Origin: Candidatus Bathyarchaeota archaeon
GTDB taxonomy: Archaea > Thermoproteota > Bathyarchaeia > Bathyarchaeales > Bathycorpusculaceae
Direction: 5' to 3'
Length of the DNA: 6,673 bases
NCBI GenBank assembly: GCA_026014845.1
Contig: JAOZHM010000003.1
Coordinates: forward strand, 1 to 6,673
Shown here: in pieces, positions 1 to 4,865 of the stretch
How the letters are laid out: each line of letters starts with the position of its first letter
Position numbering within the stretch: the first letter of the stretch is position 1
Made by a program: the position numbers and the translations under genes
Notes under the pieces: model-generated
What the model saw: the letters and a program-made list of their open reading frames with translations, nothing else
The model's database searches: none
What the model was told of the DNA's origin: nothing

Positions 1-32
1 GGTCGCGGGTTCAAATCCCGCCCGAGGCTCCA
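1..32 (+). tRNA. 3' end of a tRNA gene (isotype not determinable)
   Basis: The window opens inside a tRNA. Bases 5-9 and 17-21 form a perfect 5-bp T-stem around a TTCAAAT loop at 10-16. Bases 22-28 (ccgaggc) are the 3' acceptor strand, 29 (t) is the discriminator, and 30-32 read CCA, either encoded or by chance. Bases 1-4 (ggtc) are the end of the variable region. The anticodon lies outside the window. The acceptor implies a 5' end of GCCTCGG, and a U discriminator is seen mainly in archaeal tRNA-Thr and tRNA-Cys, so one of those is likely, but this is inference. Confidence 0.9.
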
Positions 33-60
33 AAAAACGTTATCCGCAGCTTTTAAGTAA

Positions 61-69
61 TTTATATAT
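61..69 (+). promoter_or_regulatory. TATA-like box for the coiled-coil gene / rpiA operon
   Basis: The run tttatatat lies about 36-44 bases before the TTG start at 105. Archaeal TATA boxes sit about 25-30 bases before the transcription start, which would place the start near 88-92 with a short leader that still holds the purine-rich agagaggg site at 91-98. The call rests on position and composition only. Confidence 0.5.
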
Positions 70-104
70 CCATAAAGGCTAAATGAAGATAGAGAGGGAA
101 CCCT

Positions 105-791
105 TTGCCATATGATGAACCCCTAATTTATGGATTGGTAGCATTAGGGGCGATTCTCGCTTGTTCAATAATTATTTACGCTATGAGAAGATATTGGAAA
201 AAAGAAGAAAAACTTTCTGAAGAAGAAAAACCAAGAATGGAATTCAAAGCGTTGCCGTTCAGAATTGAGAGAAGTATTTCCCGAGAAGATGCAACACACG
301 CAAGAGAAGAGCTTAGAATCCTAGATTTGGAGAGAGAGATTCTAAGCGGCGCTATCAGGCGACTCTATGAAGCTCATGCAGAAGGCAAAATAACAGAGGA
401 AGAGAGGGAAAGAATTGGACAGACATATAAGTCTCGAATCATGACAGTCAAGGAAGCCATCTCAAAGGACGAATCTTTAGTTGCTCTACACGAATTGGAA
501 GCCATGCAAGAAGACCTAATGAAGCTCTTCAGCGAACGCTTTGACGAATTAAGCACAAAAGTTGATGAACTCCGCTCAACGGTCGAAGTGAAACCAATAA
601 AAGAAATAGCCGTACCAATCGCCAAAAGACCACCAACACTCACTGAAGAACCAGCCAAAAAAGAAAAAAGAAGAGTGAAGAAACCAGCCAAACCAAGCCC
701 GAGAACAGAAGCAGAGAAAAGAATAGAGAAAATCAAGGCAGAAGTAGAAAAGGTTTTGGAAAAACTGGGGCAGATGGAAATTGAAACCTAA
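105..791 (+). CDS. Membrane-anchored coiled-coil protein, unknown function
   Basis: A 228-residue protein I do not recognise as a named family. Residues 7-27 form one hydrophobic membrane span, followed by a basic RRYWKK stop, so it is probably an N-terminal anchor with the bulk in the cytoplasm. Residues 60-160 are strongly charged and helical with heptad-like Leu/Ile spacing (likely coiled coil). Residues 163-200 are rich in Lys, Pro and Glu (flexible linker), and 201-224 form another charged helix. The start is TTG at 105, chosen because a purine-rich agagaggg site lies 6 bases upstream and because the first in-frame ATG (residue 27) would delete the membrane span. It overlaps rpiA by 11 bases, so the two are co-transcribed. 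It could be a scaffold or envelope-associated protein, but nothing catalytic is visible. Confidence 0.85.
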   Translation: MPYDEPLIYGLVALGAILACSIIIYAMRRYWKKEEKLSEEEKPRMEFKALPFRIERSISREDATHAREELRILDLEREILSGAIRRLYEAHAEGKITEEERERIGQTYKSRIMTVKEAISKDESLVALHELEAMQEDLMKLFSERFDELSTKVDELRSTVEVKPIKEIAVPIAKRPPTLTEEPAKKEKRRVKKPAKPSPRTEAEKRIEKIKAEVEKVLEKLGQMEIET

Positions 792-1491
792 AAAAGAATG
801 GATAGAAGAAGCGAAAAGAAACGCAGCATTAGCAGCAGTCAAACACGTCAAAGACAATTTTGTGATAGGCTTAGGCAGCGGAAGCACAGCCGCCTACGCA
901 ATCGAAGAAATCGGAAACAGAATAAAACGTGGAGAAATACATGTTTCAGCCGTTCCAACATCGTATCAAGCCTTCACTTTAGCTGTTAAACACGGAATCC
1001 CCATAACAACACTAGAAGAACATCCGATACTGGATTTAACAATAGATGGAGCAGACCAGATAGACGACGAACTAAACCTTATAAAAGGCATGGGCGGCGC
1101 CCTCACCCGCGAAAAAATTGTTGCCTCAGCATCGAAAAAACTCGTCATTGTCGCTGATGAAAGAAAAAAAGTCAAATTCTTAGGAGAAAACAATCAGCCA
1201 GTGCCAATAGAAGTCATACCTTTTGCAACACCAATTGTAATGCACAAAATAAAGGAAATGGGAGGAAAACCCTTGCTAAGAGAAAGCAACAAAAAAGTTG
1301 GCCCTGTCATAACGGATAACGGCAACGTCATTATAGATGTGGATTTTGGACTTATACATGAAACTGCAGAACTGAACCGTAAATTGAAGGTTCTTCCGGG
1401 CGTTGTTGAGACAGGGCTTTTTGTTAAAATGGCAGACTTGATATATCTTGGAGAGCGCTTCGACGTGAAAAAACTAGGAGAAACGAATTAA
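781..1491 (+). CDS. rpiA: Ribose-5-phosphate isomerase A
   Basis: This enzyme interconverts ribose 5-phosphate and ribulose 5-phosphate in the cytoplasm; in archaea it supplies ribose for nucleotides, often from the ribulose-monophosphate route. The 236 residues match the usual RpiA length. Visible motifs are the phosphate-binding GLGSGSTA (30-37), DGADQID (89-95, with D89 and D92 matching E. coli D81 and D84), KGMGGALTREKI (102-113, with K102 matching K94 and E111 matching the catalytic base E103), VITDNGNVIIDV (176-187) and GVVETGLF (207-214). All key residues are present. The start is TTG at 781. No in-frame ATG exists before residue 104, which lies beyond essential motifs, and an ATG at 798 is out of frame. 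It begins 11 bases before the upstream stop, with tgggg at 766-770 as a possible ribosome site, suggesting translational coupling. Confidence 0.97.
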   Translation: MKPKKEWIEEAKRNAALAAVKHVKDNFVIGLGSGSTAAYAIEEIGNRIKRGEIHVSAVPTSYQAFTLAVKHGIPITTLEEHPILDLTIDGADQIDDELNLIKGMGGALTREKIVASASKKLVIVADERKKVKFLGENNQPVPIEVIPFATPIVMHKIKEMGGKPLLRESNKKVGPVITDNGNVIIDVDFGLIHETAELNRKLKVLPGVVETGLFVKMADLIYLGERFDVKKLGETN

Positions 1492-1542
1492 CATTTACTT
1501 CGGCTTGAGAAAAAAGTTGAGCTCGACGTCACCCTTTCACGC

Positions 1543-1573
1543 GTTACAACATCCATTTTAAGCAAGATGTAAC
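1543..1573 (+). repeat. Imperfect inverted repeat downstream of rpiA
   Basis: gttac (1543-1547) pairs with gtaac (1569-1573), and atc (1551-1553) pairs with gat (1566-1568), giving an 8-bp stem with a 3-nt bulge and a 12-nt loop. It lies between the rpiA stop and the tRNA-Met promoter, in a spacer (1492-1630) that holds no gene I can support. It may shape the rpiA mRNA 3' end or be chance; there is no T-tract of the kind that marks archaeal terminators right after it. Confidence 0.3.
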
Positions 1574-1582
1574 AATTCAAAT

Positions 1583-1589
1583 TTTATAT
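1583..1589 (+). promoter_or_regulatory. TATA-like box for tRNA-Met
   Basis: An AT-rich block around tttatat in a spacer of otherwise mixed composition, 42-48 bases before the first base of the tRNA. The expected transcription start is near 1609-1613, leaving a roughly 20-base 5' leader to be removed by RNase P. Confidence 0.55.
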
Positions 1590-1598
1590 GCAAGAGCC

Positions 1599-1628
1599 GT
1601 CTAAAACCTTAGACAGACGCAAAACGTC
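1599..1628 (+). repeat. Two tandem small hairpins in the tRNA-Met leader/start region
   Basis: gtctaa (1599-1604) and ttagac (1609-1614) are perfect complements around a 4-base aacc loop. Next to it gacg (1616-1619) and cgtc (1625-1628) are complements around caaaa. Both sit between the TATA box and the tRNA, the first over the predicted transcription start. The symmetry is directly visible; a role as an operator or leader structure is speculation. Confidence 0.45.
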
Positions 1629-1630
1629 AC

Positions 1631-1744
1631 GCCGGGGTAGCCTAGCCTGGTTAGGGCGCCAGACTCATAACCTGGAGAACAAACACAGGGGCCTATGAAC
1701 GCCCTAATGTCCAGAAGTCGCGGGCTCGAATCCCGCCCCCGGCA
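1631..1744 (+). tRNA. Elongator tRNA-Met (CAT) with a noncanonical intron at 45/46
   Basis: The acceptor stem 1631-1637/1737-1743 is 7 perfect pairs (GCCGGGG/CCCCGGC), with discriminator A at 1744 and no encoded CCA. The D-arm is 1640-1643/1654-1657 with GG in its loop. The anticodon loop 1664-1670 (ctcataa) carries CAT at 1666-1668. The T-arm is 1720-1724/1732-1736. The G1-C72 pair and A73 fit elongator Met better than initiator (A1-U72) or the Ile2 CAU tRNA. The variable region is far too long unless an intron (1678-1716) is removed, which leaves AGGTC, the same ending as the partial tRNA at the window start, and a 75-nt mature tRNA. The anticodon stem has one A31-C39 mismatch (1663 and 1671). 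The gene ends 7 bases from the convergent RPA gene. Confidence 0.93.
1678..1716 (+). other. 39-nt archaeal tRNA intron with bulge-helix-bulge site in the variable region
   Basis: A relaxed bulge-helix-bulge can be drawn. The 4-bp helix is ctgg 1672-1675 with ccag 1711-1714. The 3-nt bulges are aga 1676-1678 and aag 1715-1717. The intron-side helix is aca 1679-1681 with tgt 1708-1710. Cutting after the second base of each bulge releases 1678-1716 and joins position 45 to 46. Inside, aggg 1687-1690 pairs with ccct 1702-1705 to close a terminal hairpin. An outer exon-exon helix is missing, so the motif is of the relaxed kind that in crenarchaeal-type lineages is cut by heteromeric splicing endonuclease. 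Confidence 0.8.
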
Positions 1745-1751
1745 CTAACCT

Positions 1752-2915
1752 CTATTGTTGTGGAAGAACTGTGATAATGGTCTTGCTTCTTGTTGATATT
1801 TCCAGCTGTTCTCCGAAGCCCTTTTTCACATAAGCGTTTTTTATGATGACTTTATCACCTACTTTCAAATTACTAACAGTGTCAGCGTGTTTTCGCCATG
1901 CTGAAACCCATATTTTGCCAATTTCATCTCGCATTTCAAAAACGGCGAGTTTCGCAAGCTCTCCTTTTAATGTTTTTACATTTCTGAGCATTGGTTTGGA
2001 AACGATGGCTCCTTTAACGTTAACGTGTTTTAAGCCTTCCCTTAAGTCTGCTATTTTCAAAAATTCTTCTGTTGGTGTGATGGCTTCGACGTAGGTTTGG
2101 GAGTTAACGTGAATTTCCAAGCCTTTGTTTATTGTCTTTTTCGCTCTCGCGTTTACCAGTTGCAGTTTAACACCTTTCCTCAGCGTTTCTTCTAGCTCAT
2201 CCACCTTTTCGTTCCAAACAACGACTGGTATTTCACCTGTTTCATCAGCAAATATGAACCGCATGACTTTTCCAGAGCTTGAATCTCGCCTTTCAAAAGT
2301 GGAGACTGGAAACAGCTTTTTTACAGTGCCTCTTACGTTCACCTTTCTGTTCTTAAGAGTTCGACTAACTTCTCCGATTTTTGTGGTAAATTTGCTGATT
2401 GAAGGGTAATCCTTTGCTTCTACATCCTTTGGATTAATTTCGATTTCACTTCTGTCTCCGAGGTGTAACTCAACTCTTCCGCTGTAGCCCTCTTTTGTGT
2501 ATCCGTGGGAAAAACGGGTCATCTGTCCAACCTTCACTTTACCAGAATCTATGACCTTTGTCTTATCGTTCCATAAAACGATCCGTAAAATGCTGTTTTC
2601 ATCGGCAATAAGCAGGCTTGCAACTTTCCCGCTTTTATTCGCTTTGAAAGTTTTAGAAGGGAAGACCGCGACAACCCGTCCAACAACAGTAACATCATTC
2701 AAGCCTGGAACCAAATCCCTTATTGAAAGTGTAGGCGTTCGAGCTTCCTTTGAAACTTCTACACCAAACTCAGCTGCAATCATTCGCAAAAGAACATCAT
2801 CCGAAATAAAACTGCCTGTTTTCGTTTTTTCATTGTCTAATCTTTCTAAAATTTCTTCCCTCGAAATCTCCGGATGCGTCGCGAGTATCTGTTCAATTAT
2901 TTTTTTAGTCGTCAT
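1752..2915 (-). CDS. RPA-like single-stranded-DNA-binding protein, three OB folds
   Basis: A 387-residue replication-protein-A homologue expected to coat single-stranded DNA during replication, repair and recombination. An N-terminal helical region (1-58) is followed by three repeats of the OB-fold type, about 64-161, 174-282 and 286-385. Each carries a start like LVPGLNDVTVVGRV, KNRKVNVRGTV or LKHVNVKGAIV, then an acidic strand and a conserved Trp (W115 in VLWNDK, W234 in VVWNEK, W340 in VSAWRKH); the first two also share an ADE turn (104-106, 223-225). No Cys-based zinc ribbon is present, unlike the large euryarchaeal RPA subunits, so a partner subunit or a self-sufficient form is possible. 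The start is ATG at 2915; only a weak gag-type ribosome site precedes it. It converges with tRNA-Met and diverges from the DUF131 pair. Confidence 0.92.
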   Translation of the reverse strand: MTTKKIIEQILATHPEISREEILERLDNEKTKTGSFISDDVLLRMIAAEFGVEVSKEARTPTLSIRDLVPGLNDVTVVGRVVAVFPSKTFKANKSGKVASLLIADENSILRIVLWNDKTKVIDSGKVKVGQMTRFSHGYTKEGYSGRVELHLGDRSEIEINPKDVEAKDYPSISKFTTKIGEVSRTLKNRKVNVRGTVKKLFPVSTFERRDSSSGKVMRFIFADETGEIPVVVWNEKVDELEETLRKGVKLQLVNARAKKTINKGLEIHVNSQTYVEAITPTEEFLKIADLREGLKHVNVKGAIVSKPMLRNVKTLKGELAKLAVFEMRDEIGKIWVSAWRKHADTVSNLKVGDKVIIKNAYVKKGFGEQLEISTRSKTIITVLPQQ

Positions 2916-2952
2916 TTCAGCTCGATTCCGCTCAAGATGAGGAAGATGAATG

Positions 2953-2979
2953 CTATAAGGTTTATTAAAACCGTTAACG
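2953..2979. promoter_or_regulatory. Shared divergent promoter region between RPA and DUF131 genes
   Basis: In the 98-base gap, ctataagg (2953-2960) followed by tttattaaaa (2961-2970) gives TATA-like boxes readable on both strands. On the + strand the second would place a transcription start near 2987-2993, ahead of ggag at 3001-3004. On the - strand either could serve RPA with a start near 2930-2942. A perfect 8-base palindrome cgttaacg (2972-2979) follows directly and could be a regulator site or chance. Confidence 0.45.
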
Positions 2980-3013
2980 AATTGTTAAATGCAAAAAATA
3001 GGAGCCCAAATGG

Positions 3014-3280
3014 GTGATGGATGCAGAAACGCTCTTTGGTTTAGGCATCGCCTTAATATTCGCTGGAATACTCGTCACCTTAATTGCAGTTATTTTGCTG
3101 TTTGTTTCAGGCGTCAGAGGAAAAGGGGAAGTTAAGGGTGGAGGAGCAATAATAATCGGGCCTTTTCCAATAATCTTTGGAACGGACAAGGAATCAATCA
3201 AAACTGTTTTATTGCTCTCGATAACGCTTACAATACTCCTCGCAATAGTAACGGTGATATTTTACCTAGTTTCCAAATAA
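3014..3280 (+). CDS. Small two-helix membrane protein, DUF131/TIGR00304 type
   Basis: An 88-residue integral membrane protein. Residues 8-33 form membrane span 1, a short Gly-rich connection leads to the signature GGAIIIGPFPIIFGTDKES (43-61), and 64-86 form span 2. The IIIGPxPIxFGxD signature is typical of an archaeal family of unknown function (DUF131, TIGR00304), recognised here from memory. The start is GTG at 3014, nine bases after ggag (3001-3004); ATG at 3017 is an alternative that removes one residue. ATG at 3010 is out of frame. It is followed 16 bases later by a paralogue-like gene, and the pair is probably one transcription unit. Role unknown; no catalytic residues are visible. Confidence 0.85.
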   Translation: MMDAETLFGLGIALIFAGILVTLIAVILLFVSGVRGKGEVKGGGAIIIGPFPIIFGTDKESIKTVLLLSITLTILLAIVTVIFYLVSK

Positions 3281-3296
3281 AATAGAGAATACAGCA

Positions 3297-3608
3297 ATGG
3301 CGATCTGTGAAAAACTTAAGTATGCGAGTGAGCAGTCAAGCGTATTCCAAAAATTCTTTTTGTTATTTATCATAGGTTTTTTCCTAATTTTTGTAGGCAT
3401 CATAATTCTAATGGTTGCCGCAGTGCTTTTCGATGGTTCAGCAAATTTTGGTGCATTCATATTCATAGGGCCTTTTCCCATAGTTATGGGTGCCGGGCCT
3501 GAAGCGCTTTGGATGATTTTATTTGCTATAATTCTCGCCGTTTTGAGTGTCATAATGTTTCTCGTGTTACGAAGAGAAAGGAAAAAAAGCGAATCTTCGG
3601 TCCTTTAG
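3297..3608 (+). CDS. Second DUF131-like small membrane protein
   Basis: A 103-residue membrane protein with the same plan as its neighbour: span 1 at 20-45, the signature FGAFIFIGPFPIVMGAGPEA (51-70) matching the IIGPFPIIFG segment of the upstream gene, span 2 at 72-91, and a basic tail RRERKK (92-97). It has an extra 19-residue hydrophilic N-terminus with one Cys. The start is ATG at 3297 with only gaga at 3285-3288 as a weak ribosome site, so translation may depend on the upstream gene; an in-frame TTG at 3360 would give a shorter version starting at span 1. The two genes look like an old tandem duplication that has diverged. Its TAG stop (3606-3608) overlaps the stop of the opposite-strand small gene. 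Confidence 0.8.
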   Translation: MAICEKLKYASEQSSVFQKFFLLFIIGFFLIFVGIIILMVAAVLFDGSANFGAFIFIGPFPIVMGAGPEALWMILFAIILAVLSVIMFLVLRRERKKSESSVL

Positions 3609-3721
3609 CTTGTTTTCTCCTCTTTCCCGTAAAACATGTATAGAAATATTAGAACTAACGCGACAAAAGTTGCTGTCATAATGGTGTATTTGAGTATTTC
3701 AAAGTATGCTCCTATGTTCAT
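3605..3721 (-). CDS. 38-residue single-span membrane protein, unknown
   Basis: A small gene on the - strand from ATG at 3721 to TAA at 3605. The predicted product is about 38 residues: a short amphipathic N-terminus (MNIGAYFEILKY), a hydrophobic span about 13-31 (TIMTATFVALVLIFLYMFY), then the charged tail GKEEKTS, so the tail is likely cytoplasmic or otherwise soluble. Support comes from a near-perfect Shine-Dalgarno site gaggaga (3731-3737) nine bases before the ATG, from the interlocked convergent stops with the + strand gene (TTAG, 3605-3608), and from its filling the gap between that gene and the SWIM gene neatly. The gap to the upstream SWIM stop is 40 bases, so it may be co-transcribed or have its own promoter. 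I know no family for it. Confidence 0.72.
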   Translation of the reverse strand: MNIGAYFEILKYTIMTATFVALVLIFLYMFYGKEEKTS

Positions 3722-3730
3722 TAAAGACTA

Positions 3731-3764
3731 TCTCCTCTACCCTATTTTAGAGTCTAAATATTTA
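3731..3764 (-). promoter_or_regulatory. Strong ribosome binding site and TATA-like block before the 38-residue gene
   Basis: On the - strand, gaggaga (3731-3737) is one of the clearest Shine-Dalgarno sites in the window and fixes the ATG at 3721. Further upstream taaatattta (3755-3764) is a TATA-like block overlapping the stop codon of the SWIM gene. Spacing would put a transcription start near 3734-3737, so close to the ribosome site that read-through from the SWIM gene is at least as likely as a separate promoter. Confidence 0.5.
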
Positions 3765-4172
3765 AGGAATAGGGTTTTTCCACTCTTTCATTAGTGAGTC
3801 GTAAAGTTTATCGCGTTCCTCTAGGGCGTCATACCATTTTAGGATGTTTGCTATTTTTTGTGAGATAAGATGATAGCACAAGTGCACCTCTCTATCTAAG
3901 ACACGAAAGTAAAAGTCATCACACGTACAGAACTCGGCTTCAGGCATTAATAGGTAATCCCGTTCCTTCCCAACAACAATCCAAACAACTCTACCGCTTG
4001 GCTTAAAAACGTACTTTTTTACACGATTTTCTTTCAAGGCTTCAAAAGCCTTTATGAACCGTTGCCCAAAAACTTCGTAAAGCTTTGTTAAGTTTTTGCC
4101 TGTTAATTTCCCTTCCTTTCTCGCTTTTTTACATACATTTCTTAGTATGTTGACTTCTGAGTTTTTGTCCAT
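3762..4172 (-). CDS. SWIM zinc-finger protein, possible archaeal Sws1 (ZSWIM7-like)
   Basis: A 136-residue protein with a SWIM zinc-binding motif: C82-x-C84, then 14 residues, then C99-x-H101 (CTCDDFYF...LCYHLISQKIA). Residues 54-80 form the usual strands before it (KYVFKPSGRVVWIVVGKERDY), and helices flank both ends. The CxC-x(14)-CxH spacing, the aromatic-rich segment between, and the HLISQKIA helix resemble Sws1/ZSWIM7, a partner of Rad51 paralogues in recombination that has archaeal relatives; this link is inference from the motif. SWIM domains in general bind DNA or proteins. The start is ATG at 4172 with no ribosome site but a TATA-like box about 30 bases upstream, so the transcript may be nearly leaderless. 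It follows hsp20 by 43 bases. Confidence 0.85.
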   Translation of the reverse strand: MDKNSEVNILRNVCKKARKEGKLTGKNLTKLYEVFGQRFIKAFEALKENRVKKYVFKPSGRVVWIVVGKERDYLLMPEAEFCTCDDFYFRVLDREVHLCYHLISQKIANILKWYDALEERDKLYDSLMKEWKNPIP

Positions 4173-4181
4173 GTATACACA

Positions 4182-4207
4182 AACTCTTCGGCAGAGTTGA
4201 TTATAAT
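4182..4207 (-). promoter_or_regulatory. TATA-like box and inverted repeat in the SWIM gene promoter
   Basis: On the - strand attataat (about 4199-4207) would place transcription start near 4178, only a few bases before the ATG at 4172. Between it and the start lies a perfect 6-bp inverted repeat, aactct (4182-4187) and agagtt (4193-4198) around tcggc. Sitting between the TATA box and the start site, it is where archaeal repressors often bind, though it could equally be a chance hairpin. Confidence 0.45.
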
Positions 4208-4215
4208 AGGAATTG

Positions 4216-4803
4216 TTAGTCTATGTTTATCGGTTCGCTCTTCTTTTCTTCTGTGGTTTTTGGTAACGTAACCTCTAAAACACCATTTTTGTAATGTGTT
4301 TTTGCCTCTTTCACGTTCACCTTTACCGCCAATCTAACCTCCTTGTAATATTTACGTTGTGGAGTGTCAACTGATATAGTTAATGTGTTCTCTGTTCCAT
4401 GTAATTTTACGTCGTTTTTCTCAACACCCGGCAATTCCACCACAATATGAACTTCTCCATCCGTCTCGATAATGTCTACAAGAGGTTCCCGTTCTTCTTT
4501 CACTCGAGGCCCAAAACGGCTTGGCTTAACATTTCCGAACTCGCGTATTTCGGGTTTTCCATGAGGTCCTATTTTCACGCTGTAACCATATACAAAAGGC
4601 CCCCATTCACGTACTGTTGTACCGTCTGGACGTTTGCGTTCTCTCACGTAGTTTTTTGGGACTTTTGAGGTGAACGTTTTGAACTCTTCTTCCATCATCT
4701 TTTCCATTTCACGAAACATTCTGTCAACATCTTCGAAGAACCAACTTCTAAAGAAGGGGTAGCGTCTTCTCCTCTTAAACCAATTTGGATAATCTTCTGA
4801 CAT
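4216..4803 (-). CDS. hsp20: Small heat-shock protein, Hsp20/alpha-crystallin family
   Basis: An ATP-independent chaperone that holds unfolding proteins and assembles into oligomers in the cytoplasm. The 195 residues begin with a basic/aromatic segment and a Met/Glu-rich helix (1-45), then a linker rich in Gly and Arg (46-105) that is longer than in compact archaeal Hsp20s. The alpha-crystallin domain covers about 107-183, with VELPGVEKNDVKL (122-134) and the hallmark YKNGVLEVTLP (171-181). The C-terminal I-x-I motif (I192-N-I194) that links dimers is present. The start is ATG at 4803, supported by gagg at 4811-4814 seven bases upstream and a TATA-like box before it. It is 62 bases after the phosphoesterase gene and is probably transcribed separately, as expected for a stress gene. 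Confidence 0.95.
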   Translation of the reverse strand: MSEDYPNWFKRRRRYPFFRSWFFEDVDRMFREMEKMMEEEFKTFTSKVPKNYVRERKRPDGTTVREWGPFVYGYSVKIGPHGKPEIREFGNVKPSRFGPRVKEEREPLVDIIETDGEVHIVVELPGVEKNDVKLHGTENTLTISVDTPQRKYYKEVRLAVKVNVKEAKTHYKNGVLEVTLPKTTEEKKSEPINID

Positions 4804-4836
4804 CTTTCAGCCTCATTAAATGTGAAAGCAACATTA

Positions 4837-4846
4837 TCTATAAATT
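4837..4846 (-). promoter_or_regulatory. TATA-like box for hsp20
   Basis: On the - strand the run atttatagat lies 34-43 bases before the ATG at 4803 in an AT-rich gap (4804-4865). It predicts a transcription start near 4815-4820, leaving the gagg ribosome site (4811-4814) inside the leader. Confidence 0.55.
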
Positions 4847-4865
4847 TTATGCTAAATTTACATTG

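Noticed and set aside
374..887. Antisense frames (374-736 and 576-887) over the coiled-coil gene and the rpiA start
   Set aside because: Phe/Ser-rich shadows of a Lys/Glu-rich coding strand; the second also runs into the intact rpiA.
1543..1573. Intrinsic terminator after rpiA
   Set aside because: The stem is bulged and AT-poor flanks lack a T-tract, so it does not resemble archaeal termination sites.
1670..1709. Canonical 37/38 intron in tRNA-Met
   Set aside because: No sequence resembling A-TCTGG follows to complete the anticodon stem after the would-be intron; the only partner for ccag (1659-1662) is ctgg at 1672-1675, right after the loop.
1631..1744. Initiator tRNA or tRNA-Ile2 (CAU)
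   Set aside because: G1-C72 instead of A1-U72 argues against initiator, and the GCCGGGG acceptor with this D-arm fits elongator Met better than Ile2.
2016..2027. Repeat of the gttaacg palindrome inside the RPA gene matching 2972-2979
   Set aside because: A 7-8 base match in AT-rich DNA is expected by chance and lies in conserved coding sequence.
2497..2940. 147-residue + strand frame opposite the RPA gene
   Set aside because: It lies almost wholly inside the RPA coding region on the other strand and is Ser/Thr/Phe-rich as expected from antisense; no recognisable domain.
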